Part shown: in pieces, positions 1 through 7,500 of the stretch | How positions within the stretch are numbered: position 1 is the stretch's first letter | Layout: every line of letters starts with the position of its first letter | Source: JACQHM01 sp964535215 | Lineage (GTDB): Bacteria; Methylomirabilota; Methylomirabilia; Methylomirabilales; JACQHM01 | DNA length: 9,205 nt | Direction of reading: 5' to 3' | Assembly: GCA_964535215.1 (NCBI GenBank) | Contig: CAZHST010000083.1 | Coordinates: 1 to 9,205 of the forward strand | Notes under the pieces: generated by a model | Told to the model about the DNA's origin: nothing | What the model saw: the letters and a program-made list of their open reading frames with translations, nothing else | The model's database searches: none | Translations under genes and position numbers: made by a program

Positions 1-67
1 CGTTGTAGATCTGCCCGACCCCGGGCCAGAAGAGGCTCAAAACGGCTGCCAGCCCTGAGCTCTTCAC
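1..67 (-). CDS. Start of a TM2-like small membrane protein, 3' end missing
   Basis: A GTG at 67 overlaps the TGA stop of cvpA (GTGA) and opens a frame of 22 codons that runs off the window. The translation begins with Lys-Ser-Ser-Gly and continues as LAAVLSLFWPGVGQIYN, which is the start of the small two-helix proteins (TM2 / PGLGQIYNG type): a short polar tip, a first helix and the PGxGQIYN turn. A purine-rich GAGGAAGAG lies upstream, with its AGGA 10 nt before the GTG. These proteins are of unknown function and often occur near envelope genes. The family call rests on one motif, but it is a distinctive one. The four-base overlap implies coupling with cvpA. Confidence 0.72.
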   Translation of the reverse strand, partial: MKSSGLAAVLSLFWPGVGQIYN

Positions 68-654
68 GCTACGCTCTTCCTCTCCTGATCGACTCCTTTT
101 AACCCAGGTCCTCCAAGGAAGTTTCCCTCCTGCCGGAGTGTTTCCAGCTCCTGGGCTCTGCGATGAAACCGCTCCCGGAGCTCCAGAGGCAGCAAGGGCG
201 ACAGCGGCCGGATGACCTTGATGAGGTGCGGAAGGAGGACCGAGTCTCTTATGACCCGATTCCTGCCGGGAATGTAGCTGACGACCAAGAGGGCAATTGT
301 GAAAACGATGACGGATCCCTTGACCAGGCCGAAGGCAGCCCCAGCCAGATAATCAAGGACCCCCAGTGCCCTGGGTGTGAGAGCAAGAATCAACCGGCGC
401 AGGAACCTGCCTAACAGACCAATGGCGAAGCTGGTGAGGACGAAGATGGCGAGGAAGAAAAGGATGTAAGCGATATAGGGATGCGGGGTCAAGCCTTCAA
501 AGACTCGGGCTGCGATCTTGTAAAGCCGGCTGGCGAGGAGAAAACCGGCGATGATGGACAAGAGGGAGAAGATCTCTCTGATGAGCCCTCGAAACAGGCC
601 GTAAAGGACCGCACCGGCAAGAATGCTGACAAAGAGAAGATCAAGCCAGTTCAT
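64..654 (-). CDS. cvpA: CvpA family integral membrane protein
   Basis: The 196-residue protein opens with the characteristic MNWLDLLFVSIL and the GLFRGLIREIFSLLSIIAGF segment of the CvpA (colicin V production) family. Predicted membrane helices lie at about 4-23, 29-44, 60-82 and 104-126, and AGAAFGLVKGSVIVF matches the family's last helix. The remaining 70 residues form a charged cytoplasmic tail, somewhat longer than the E. coli protein. CvpA was first linked to colicin V production and purF expression, and has since been tied to envelope integrity; its biochemical activity is unknown. The gene lies 49 nt after the lipoprotein gene, the widest space in the left half, with only a weak GGGA ribosome site. 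It may belong to the same transcript or be a neighbouring housekeeping gene. The start fits the family N-terminus. Confidence 0.9.
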   Translation of the reverse strand: MNWLDLLFVSILAGAVLYGLFRGLIREIFSLLSIIAGFLLASRLYKIAARVFEGLTPHPYIAYILFFLAIFVLTSFAIGLLGRFLRRLILALTPRALGVLDYLAGAAFGLVKGSVIVFTIALLVVSYIPGRNRVIRDSVLLPHLIKVIRPLSPLLPLELRERFHRRAQELETLRQEGNFLGGPGLKGVDQERKSVA

Positions 655-703
655 GGGATCCCATTTGGCACCAAAGAAAACGGCCTTATGTAACGTGTAA
701 ACT
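655..703. other. 49-base gap between lipoprotein gene and cvpA
   Basis: No hairpin followed by a T-run and no good -35/-10 pair was found. A lone TTTACA on the minus strand resembles a -35 box but lacks a matching -10 at the proper distance. Continuous transcription is therefore the simplest reading. Confidence 0.4.
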
Positions 704-1075
704 CTACCATCGCTGGGATTCCTTCAGATGAAGCCCGATGCTCTTGTCCCCGATGATGGCCATGGTATCCAAGACCCCTTTCACCCTGACCTCTGTGCCC
801 ATGCCTGGCGTTGTCGCGCTGGTGATGACGAGGATCTCTCCGGTGTCATCCTTGACCATGTATAGTTTTGTTTCTAAGAAAGGCAACTTCATCACGTCGG
901 TCACTTTTCCCTTGATCTTGACCTCCTTCCCGTCATACTGACTCGGGTTCTTCAGAAGGTCGCCGATCTTGGTATACCCAAACTCAAGCCTCTCGCAGCC
1001 CGTGAGCACTAGAGACACCACGAGGCCAAGAAGAACGAAAACCATGCTGAAGCGTTGTCTCTTCGCGCTCTCCAT
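704..1075 (-). CDS. Small lipoprotein with OB-fold-like domain
   Basis: The 123-residue precursor has a basic n-region (ESAKRQR), a hydrophobic stretch and the lipobox LTGC at 24-27, so Cys27 should be lipid-modified by the Lgt/LspA pathway. Glu at +2 would allow outer-membrane sorting under the E. coli rule. The mature part of about 97 residues is beta-rich: YDGKEVKIKGKVTDV, LYMVKDDTGEILVIT, GTEVRVKGVLDT. This is the strand pattern of small OB-fold (tRNA_anti-like) proteins found in many bacterial lipoproteins, where they do not necessarily bind nucleic acid. I chose the ATG at 1075 rather than 1126, because it gives a proper signal peptide, sits behind GAAGG with 7 nt spacing and avoids overlap with the upstream gene; the extra 17 residues of the longer version are Cys/Arg-rich and poor for a signal. 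Role in the system is unknown. Confidence 0.85.
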   Translation of the reverse strand: MESAKRQRFSMVFVLLGLVVSLVLTGCERLEFGYTKIGDLLKNPSQYDGKEVKIKGKVTDVMKLPFLETKLYMVKDDTGEILVITSATTPGMGTEVRVKGVLDTMAIIGDKSIGLHLKESQRW

Positions 1076-1085
1076 CTTGAAGCCT

Positions 1086-2231
1086 TCAGCTCTCCGAGCC
1101 CGGGATCGTATACACTTCTGGCACAAGCCCCCTTAAAGAAGCGGGGATTTCCCCGGGACGCATCCCCTCGGCTGTGAGCTCACAGTAGAAGTATCTCTTC
1201 CCCCTATAAGGGAAAAACTGTAAGCCGGGTGGGAAGCTGTCGCCGCCCCCGATCGCAAGGGCCACGTGGCCAGGTTGGCCCTCCCTCGGCGGGTAAAGGA
1301 GAAAGAGCGCTCCAGTCCCCAGGATCTTGAAAATCGCTGCGGCTAAGATAGATTTACACTCGCAGTCCCCAGCCTGGTCTACGAGGGTTTCGAGTGGGTA
1401 CCGCCAGTACTCGGCAATCCCCGTGGTCTCAAGGTCGGACTTATACGGGATGGAGCTGGGGCCTTGAACAAACGCGATGGTGTTGAGCACTTCAAGAAAG
1501 GAGCATAAGTGCTCATTCCTTGTTGTTAACCGGATGTGCTCCGCCACCTTTTCCACCTCGGGGGTGACTCCGTTCCCCACCAGCTCCGCCAGATCCCCTG
1601 GACCCGGCTTCCGCTCCCTGCAGGGGTTTTTCCCCCTAAGCAGCTCATAAGCATCAAGGTCTACGATGAGCTCGAGGAACTGGGCTTTTTTCACAGGATC
1701 CTCCTCGCCGAGATCGTAATCGAACTCCCACGCGTAAGTCCGCCTCTGGAGCCTGTCCCCCTCCACCTGACGGGCTTGAACAGGAGGGGGAGGCTCTCCC
1801 ATCTCCCGGGGAGGGACCGGAGCCTTCATCAGGGCAAAGAACGCCATGCTGAGGGCCAAACCGAGAGGAAGGTAGTGGGAGGCGAAGAAGGGGAGAACGA
1901 GAAGGGCGATGAGAGACAGGACGAACCCCCACCTGTCCAAGGAGATGACACCTGTTCGATCCAGGATGTTCCTCACAAGGACATAAAGGTCCTCTTCCAA
2001 AAGATCCCGGGAATACGTGAAGATCAGAAGGACAAGCCCCCAGAGGGCTGAGAGAATTAATAGACAGGTGAAGATAAAAGACACCTGATCGCCGACCCAT
2101 CGGATCGGCAACGGGTGGGCGTAGAAGAAGAGAGCTCCCGGCCCCGGCGGAGGGAGGTAGAGGAGGAGGGAAAAGAGGATGCTCCCCACGGCAAGGGCGT
2201 GGAGCCGCCTTCCCCTCCGATCATTCAGCAT
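1086..2231 (-). CDS. Four-helix membrane protein with C-terminal transglutaminase-like domain
   Basis: The 381-residue protein starts with a basic cytoplasmic tip (MLNDRRGRR), followed by four membrane helices at about 11-27, 50-73, 102-117 and 120-136, then a proline-rich linker (about 138-152). The C-terminal part carries the transglutaminase/papain-like fold signature: GDCECKS at 288-294 with the likely nucleophile C290, GHVALAI at 321-327 with H322, and YFYCELTAEG at 347-356 with E351 as third member. The triad therefore looks intact. With N-in topology and four helices, the catalytic domain should be cytoplasmic, unlike many exported transglutaminase-like enzymes. The family includes peptidases, crosslinking enzymes and inactive versions; substrate and reaction cannot be read from the sequence. 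The start follows AAGGAGG with 7 nt spacing. The lipoprotein gene begins 10 nt after its stop. It may process or crosslink a partner encoded in the same unit (inference). Confidence 0.87.
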   Translation of the reverse strand: MLNDRRGRRLHALAVGSILFSLLLYLPPPGPGALFFYAHPLPIRWVGDQVSFIFTCLLILSALWGLVLLIFTYSRDLLEEDLYVLVRNILDRTGVISLDRWGFVLSLIALLVLPFFASHYLPLGLALSMAFFALMKAPVPPREMGEPPPPVQARQVEGDRLQRRTYAWEFDYDLGEEDPVKKAQFLELIVDLDAYELLRGKNPCRERKPGPGDLAELVGNGVTPEVEKVAEHIRLTTRNEHLCSFLEVLNTIAFVQGPSSIPYKSDLETTGIAEYWRYPLETLVDQAGDCECKSILAAAIFKILGTGALFLLYPPREGQPGHVALAIGGGDSFPPGLQFFPYRGKRYFYCELTAEGMRPGEIPASLRGLVPEVYTIPGSES

Positions 2232-2238
2232 CGCTTCC

Positions 2239-2245
2239 CCTCCTT
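2239..2245 (-). promoter_or_regulatory. Strong ribosome binding site of the transglutaminase-like gene
   Basis: AAGGAGG lies 7 nt before the ATG at 2231 and fixes that start. The surrounding 2232-2323 gap contains no convincing promoter, so the gene is probably read from the upstream operon. Confidence 0.85.
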
Positions 2246-2249
2246 ACTC

Positions 2250-2327
2250 TTACACTTTTAGGAGCCCATATACGGCCCAAGCCGAGGCCGAGGTGATCGA
2301 GCGATGGCAGGCCACGCGGTGGGTCAC
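2250..2327 (-). CDS. Possible 25-codon mini-ORF or -1 frame extension of the basic peptide
   Basis: A GTG at 2327 overlaps the TGA of the 39-residue gene (GTGA), and the frame runs to a TAA at 2250, only 18 nt before the next gene's ATG. The translation (…SITSASAWAVYGLLKV) is more hydrophobic than the basic peptide and looks protein-like. The same frame is open upstream for about 30 further codons without an ATG, so the segment could also be reached by -1 slippage from the basic-peptide frame. There is no good Shine-Dalgarno for the GTG, only AAAGAAG. It could equally be chance; evidence is weak. Confidence 0.22.
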   Translation of the reverse strand: MTHRVACHRSITSASAWAVYGLLKV

Positions 2328-2443
2328 CACGACTTCTTTCGCGGTCCAGGCTTCTTCTGGATGACTATAGTCTTGTAAGGTTTGCCGTGGACCTTCTTTA
2401 TCATCACGACTCGTGGCTTCAAGGGGTCACTCTTCGTGGGCAT
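2324..2443 (-). CDS. Small, highly basic 39-residue peptide, unknown function
   Basis: This short gene lies directly after the 686-residue membrane protein. Its ATG shares one base with that gene's TGA (TGATG), and a full AAGGAGG at 2448-2454, encoded within the neighbour's last codons, lies 4 nt before it. The peptide starts MPTKSDPLKPRVVMIKK and ends RKKSW. It has 10 Lys, 2 Arg and 1 His in 39 residues, only one acidic residue (D6), and a central KPYKTIVIQKKPGP segment. No membrane helix or signal peptide is visible. Such charge suits binding to nucleic acid, acidic membrane lipids or the acidic surface of a polymerising protein, but nothing in the sequence selects among these. Context suggests a co-translated accessory factor of the tubulin-like system. 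The ribosome site is strong; the peptide matches no family I know. It could also be the N-terminal part of a frameshifted 64-residue product. Confidence 0.6.
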   Translation of the reverse strand: MPTKSDPLKPRVVMIKKVHGKPYKTIVIQKKPGPRKKSW

Positions 2444-4503
2444 CACTCCTCCTTCCAGGCCTGGAAGGCCATGATCTCCTCCGGGGTGATACCCAAGAAA
2501 GCCCTGAGCAGGAAGACGCTATGGGGATCCCCCGTAGAGAGAATGTGGGCCAAATGCTGCAAATCGAGCCTCGGCACCAGCTGAGAGCTGTTGGCATCCC
2601 TCACAAAAAGGTATCGGGCCTCGAAGCGTCCCCCGCTTCCTGATGGTGTCAAGGCAACAAGAGGAGAGGCCCTTTCCATGAGCTCCTGCCCCAGACGTCT
2701 TATATCACTTTCCCTCATCTCCATGAGGACCTCCTCAACCGGCGTAACAGGAGGCAGGCTGGCCGAGGCAAGCCCAAGCAACTTCCTGACCGCATCCTCC
2801 GCTTTCGTCTCCCTCCACCCTTTGTGAAACCCGTTCTCGACAAAGGTTCTGGCCTCCTCAGCAACGCTGTACTGACCTTTCTTGTAGGACACAGGAGCAT
2901 CCACGTACCGGAGCACCGGGATCGTCTGGTACTCCTCCCCAGCTATCGCCTTCAGCCGCTCTGAGGCTTCCTTGAGCACCGCTATGTACTGGAGGACAGC
3001 GGAGTACTCGCTTCCTTCGGATCCACAGGGCAGGTTTTTCTTCTGGATGATATCCGGCGAGGCTGAGGCACATTGAAGCCGTTCCAAAACCTCGATCGCC
3101 TCGTTATGGGCTTTCGCCTCCAGAGCAGATTCCAAGGCCCCCCACAGGGTGCTCTCCGCCCTCCCTTTGGCTTCGTTGAACCGATTCCTCTTGCTCATGT
3201 AGGAGAGAAGGCCGACTCCGCCGACGAGAATCGCCGAGAGACCAAGACCGATAAGGAAGTAGACGAGCCCTGGAAGCTCAGGGAGGACGAGGAACTGAGG
3301 CAGGAGGAGGTGGAGGAGATAAGCAATAAGGATAGCGAGGAGGGCCACCCGGAGCAGCACGGCGCCGAAGCCGCTTGGGAGATCCCGATAAGCTTCCCTG
3401 AGGGCCTCAATGGCCCCGTTGAGAAGATCTTTCCCGGGCCCTGGGCTCACCCGGTCGCCTTTAAGGCTTGAAACTCTCCCTTCCATCTGCTCCAGGAGCG
3501 AAAGGGCCGAGGATGGCCGCACACCCCTTTCAACAATGCCGGTGACGATCCTGGCAAGATCCTCCGCCACCTCCCCCCACTTCCGCTCCCGGTTCTGGCG
3601 GATGCCCTCGAAATAGGCGGACAGCCCTCCGAAGGCAAAGAAATAATAGATGCTCCAGAACTTGTCGGGCCACAGGCTGGGATCCACCGTCTCCAGGGCG
3701 ATCTTCTTCTCTTTTTCACTAAACGCGATCTGCGTCCCTTCCCTTAGCTGGGTTTTCAGTTCCTCCATGGAGAGGCGGTGCCTGTGGAGGAAATCCTCCA
3801 GCAGGCGGGGATCCACAAGACCAGGCTCCTCCTTGAGAATCTCTTCCAAAATCTGGGCTGACACCTTGGCTGCCTCTCTTCGGCTCAGCTCCCTCGCAGG
3901 CACCACCAAGCCCGAAAGGTCGAAGGTCCCAAGTCGTATCTTTAGAGAATCGAGCTGGCCATGCGCCCACATCTGAATGGGGAGGTCGGTAAGGAAGCTC
4001 AGGAGCAGGAATTGGACCCCCACCGCGATACGCTCCTGTTCACTCAAGGGGTGCCTGCCGTTGGACAGGAGCCAGCAAAAGCGGAGAGGCGCGCTTTTTT
4101 GAGGGAGGCTTTCGAGAAACTCGATGATGGCTTTCCCCTGCTCCGATTTCCCCCGGGGAACGAAGAGGAGGGCTTCGACGTGGACGCTGAGGCCTGGGAA
4201 GTTCGCCTTGACGCAGTGTTGTACCTGATCGGCTTGCTGAGCAATACGCTCCGGGAGGCTGGCCTCGGCCAGGTCCCCCACGATCCAGGTCAAGACAGGG
4301 CTGGCGCTTTGATCCCAATCCCGCCCGGCTGATCGCAAGAGATCCCCGATGGCCAAGATGCATGAGTCCTCAGAAGGCTCATGGAGGGCTTTTGCAAGGA
4401 GAGGAAGGGAGTGGGGGGCATGATCCCTCAATACCTGGGTGAACGCTTCTTCAATCTTCCTGCCCTGCTCCCCGACCCCAAGGAGCAAAAAAGGCGACGG
4501 CAT
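2443..4503 (-). CDS. Conserved-context membrane protein of unknown function, partner of the tubulin-like GTPase
   Basis: I do not recognise a named family. The 686-residue protein has a roughly 375-residue N-terminal part without a signal peptide, two closely spaced membrane helices (about 380-403 and 411-434, joined by LPQFLVLPEL), and a mostly helical C-terminal part of about 250 residues. This predicts a membrane hairpin with both large domains in the cytoplasm; the basic SKRNR stretch just after helix 2 supports this. The N-terminus (FLLLGVGEQGRK, 5-16) looks like a beta-strand plus glycine loop, similar in form to the VVIGLGGSG loop of the neighbouring GTPase. LRFCWLLSNG (140-149) could correspond to its DRIYLID strand, but no GGTGSG signature is present. 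The start follows AGGA with 6 nt spacing, 8 nt after the GTPase stop. It is probably the membrane anchor or regulator of that GTPase; a degenerate tubulin-like fold is possible. The gene is certain, the function is not. Confidence 0.88.
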   Translation of the reverse strand: MPSPFLLLGVGEQGRKIEEAFTQVLRDHAPHSLPLLAKALHEPSEDSCILAIGDLLRSAGRDWDQSASPVLTWIVGDLAEASLPERIAQQADQVQHCVKANFPGLSVHVEALLFVPRGKSEQGKAIIEFLESLPQKSAPLRFCWLLSNGRHPLSEQERIAVGVQFLLLSFLTDLPIQMWAHGQLDSLKIRLGTFDLSGLVVPARELSRREAAKVSAQILEEILKEEPGLVDPRLLEDFLHRHRLSMEELKTQLREGTQIAFSEKEKKIALETVDPSLWPDKFWSIYYFFAFGGLSAYFEGIRQNRERKWGEVAEDLARIVTGIVERGVRPSSALSLLEQMEGRVSSLKGDRVSPGPGKDLLNGAIEALREAYRDLPSGFGAVLLRVALLAILIAYLLHLLLPQFLVLPELPGLVYFLIGLGLSAILVGGVGLLSYMSKRNRFNEAKGRAESTLWGALESALEAKAHNEAIEVLERLQCASASPDIIQKKNLPCGSEGSEYSAVLQYIAVLKEASERLKAIAGEEYQTIPVLRYVDAPVSYKKGQYSVAEEARTFVENGFHKGWRETKAEDAVRKLLGLASASLPPVTPVEEVLMEMRESDIRRLGQELMERASPLVALTPSGSGGRFEARYLFVRDANSSQLVPRLDLQHLAHILSTGDPHSVFLLRAFLGITPEEIMAFQAWKEE
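2448..2454 (-). promoter_or_regulatory. Strong ribosome binding site of the 39-residue basic peptide
   Basis: AAGGAGG, a full match to the anti-Shine-Dalgarno core, is placed 4 nt before the ATG at 2443 and inside the last codons of the upstream gene (TGG AAG GAG GAG TGA). It is the main evidence that the small ORF is translated. Caution: Lys-Glu-Glu codons give this string by chance in some genes. Confidence 0.65.
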
Positions 4504-4509
4504 GTTGAT

Positions 4510-4513
4510 TCCT
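4510..4513 (-). promoter_or_regulatory. Ribosome binding site of the 686-residue membrane protein gene
   Basis: AGGA overlaps the TAG stop of the tubulin-like gene and lies 6 nt before the ATG at 4503. A second GGAG sits just upstream, inside the GTPase coding end. The arrangement implies coupled translation. Confidence 0.65.
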
Positions 4514-7500
4514 ACGCTCCTTCGAGCTCCTTCTTGAAACCCACAAGGATCTCGCTTTCTTGAAGGAGCTGCCGGTAGAGGCTCCTCTGCCTCTCGTCAG
4601 GCATATTCCTGATCTTCTCCTCCCGCTCGCGCTCTCCTAACAGGATGAGCCCGGACAACTCTGGATGTTTACCCTTAAGGCAATCCAGATACTCATCCAG
4701 GAGCGTCCGAAGCTCTGCCGGTGAGAACAGGTCATCCACTCTGTTCATGAAAAACTCGACCGCTTTCTTGGCATTGGCGTCCATCGCCTGGGCCGCCTCA
4801 TGCCGCCTCGTCGTTCCCAGGGAAACTTCCCCCCGCCTATGGAGCTTGCCATCCTGTCTTTCTTCGTAAGCCACATAGAAGTAGTTGCCTCGCGCCCCTC
4901 TCACGGAGACAGGCCCTGTGGGGTCTCTCCCGACCAGGATGTTAAGAAGGCGCTGCTCTTTCTTCTCCCGAACCAGCCAGTCGGCGAAGAGGCCCTGGGC
5001 AAACGCCTCCTGCTCCTCCGTGCCGACGGCCACTTTCCGCTCCAGGTCTTCTAAGGCATCCTCGCTCCTGTTCCAATCCAGACTGATGTGGGGAGGCGCC
5101 TCCCCTGATGCCTGGAATCCCCTCAGCCACTGCCTGTAGACCTCCCGGTGGATCATGACCCCTCTCACGGCGAAGAGGGGGGCAGCGTGCTCACTCCTCA
5201 GGACCACCATCATCCTGGGATCTCCAGGGGACGGCTCCCCCTGCAAATCCTGGGGCAGATACTCATCCCTTGGAAAATCCTCTTCGGGATAAGCGCAGGC
5301 CGGATCGGAGGAGGTAATCCGCCGCTCGGTCTGGGGGATGACGTCCTGGTTCAACGCCCAGGAAGGATCCGCCAGCTTCAGGAGGTTCTGGCCGTAGGTC
5401 TCCCTGAACCCGCTCGGATTGCTTCCCCACTTCTCCCTGATCACATCCGTGACCTTCTTCTCAAGACAGGGCCGCCCGATCCGGTCCACACATCCACCGA
5501 AGGCCTCCCTTAAGAAGGTATCGAGAGCCCCCCTGACTTCGCCCTCCTGGGTTGAGCCCAAAATCCAGAATGCATCCCTGAGCCCTTGGGAAGCTATCAG
5601 GTTCTCGGCAAACGCCTTCACATCTATACCGGCTTGCCTATACAGCTCTTCGAATGTTTTGAGCGTAGGGACAACCGGGACGAACTGGGTGGTGATCGAC
5701 ACGGAGGTCTCGTCGTATTCGAGAGTGGTATCCTTCCGACGGTCCTCCATCTCATCCCTGAGGGAAGCGAGGATGCCCTGGGCCCGCTTCACCCGGTCTA
5801 AGATCTCTTCGATCACTGCGATGGCCTCGCTGAGATAGGTCACCCTTCTCTCCGCAGCGTATCCCCTGATCGTCAGGTCGGTCTCCTCTCGGATCTTCCG
5901 GGCGGCCAGCTTGACTTCCTCCTCGATCTTTTTCCTCTTCTTCCACGCAAACCATCTCTGCTCAAGGGCCCCAACCCTTTGAGCGGCCTCCTTAGCCTCC
6001 CGCTCGGCCTTGAGGGGGGCATCCGGCATATTTGTCGACTTCGCCGCTTCGACCTGGCTCCTCAGATGAGAGAGGACACCCTTGATCACCTCAAAGCCCT
6101 GAGGAGTGAGCCTTTGCACCGCCTCCTGAAGGTTCCTCCCCACCTCTCGAAGGGCCTCGGCCTTGAAAGCCTCAAAATTTTGATCCACCCTCCCTTTGCC
6201 GATGATCTCCTGCTGCTCCCCGATCTCCTCGGCTTTCTGGAGCAGTTCAGAAGCCGTGATCTTCTCCCGCTCCATCCGCTGGAGAAGCTGATCACCGTCA
6301 GGGACAGCTCTAACGAAGAGCTCCTCCCCTGAGAGGAGCGTTTCATCGATCTTGGATGGGTTAAGGAAATCTCCAAGGGATGAATAGAGATCCTGGGCCT
6401 TTGCCGGGATCGCTTTCTTCTCCTCCTCGGTCAGGGGAGCCCTTTCAAGGTAGTCGAGGGTCTCCTTGAGGAGGTGGGAGGACAGGGAGCGGGTGATGGT
6501 TTTCGAAGGATACACGATGTAGGAGATGCCGACACTCGAAAAGGCGTTCGGTTGACCGCCGGATCGGCTGTTTAACGCCGCATCGATGTTGGTCGCCCTG
6601 GAACTCTCCAAAACAAAGCCAACCGGGGTCACCATCGCCTGGAAGATATAGTCAGCGGCAAGGGTGTAAAGCTGATCGAATTCTCCGACCCCGATCTCCT
6701 TTCCGGCAAGCTCCGTGTCGATGAGGTAAATCCGGTCAGGCTTCCAGCCACGATAAGGGGGATGGTCCATCTCCTCCCGCTCTTTGGCATCGAGCCTCCA
6801 GGTGTAAATCGTCTCTCCGGCTGCCACAAGATACTGAAGCTCCTTGAAGAACGCGTATGCGTTCGCCTCATACGCCCTGGCCAGCCATTCCCCGTTGGGC
6901 TTCCTCCTTGCCGCTTCGATAAAGAGCCTTGGCATAAACAGGACAAGCCGGATGATGGGAACCCTCCCCAGCTCCTGTGCAAGCGTGTAGCACAGGTAGA
7001 CGACGTCCAAAACCATGCCGCTTCCCGTCCCTCCGCAGGTTCCCGAGAAGATGTAGAAGTAGACATTTCCCGCCGCCTCCCCGAGGCCTCTCACCCTCCC
7101 CTGCTCGACCAACGAAGCATGGATTGCCACGACGCTGTTGAGGGCGTTTCGGATGGCAGTCCGGGCCAGGTCCTTGTTCCTGTAAAGGGCCAACCGTCCC
7201 AGTTGTCGGACCCGCTTGGCCCCATCCTCGATCATCACCTGAGGAGGTGCGTACCGCTCATCCCACCAGCTTTGCAGGTCCCGGCTCAGAGGCCTTTGCG
7301 TCTGAAGGTACTGGCCGGGGTTAAACCCACCCAGATACACGTAGTCGTCCCTGGAGATCACCCGATAGATGTACCGAGCCGCGTCGGGATCCTCCTTCCT
7401 GATGTTGTCATAGGAAAGGGTGTCCATCAGGAGGAAGGCGAGGGACCTGCGCTCGCTTTCAAACTCGGGTCCCCGATAAAACTCCTGGGTACGCCACTTC

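Noticed and set aside
655..703. Promoter before cvpA (TTTACA element)
   Set aside because: No acceptable -10 box at 16-18 nt; a single hexamer is not enough.
1076..1126. Longer start of the lipoprotein gene at 1126
   Set aside because: It would add a Cys/Arg-rich 17-residue tip before the signal peptide and overlap the upstream gene by 41 bases.
1536..2051. 171-codon plus-strand ORF
   Set aside because: Antisense to the transglutaminase-like gene and low in hydrophobic structure; no ribosome site of note.
2273..2290. Minus-strand hairpin CGGCCT-loop-GGGCCG as a terminator
   Set aside because: Only 5-6 pairs and no T-run follows; the strong ribosome site downstream suggests read-through.
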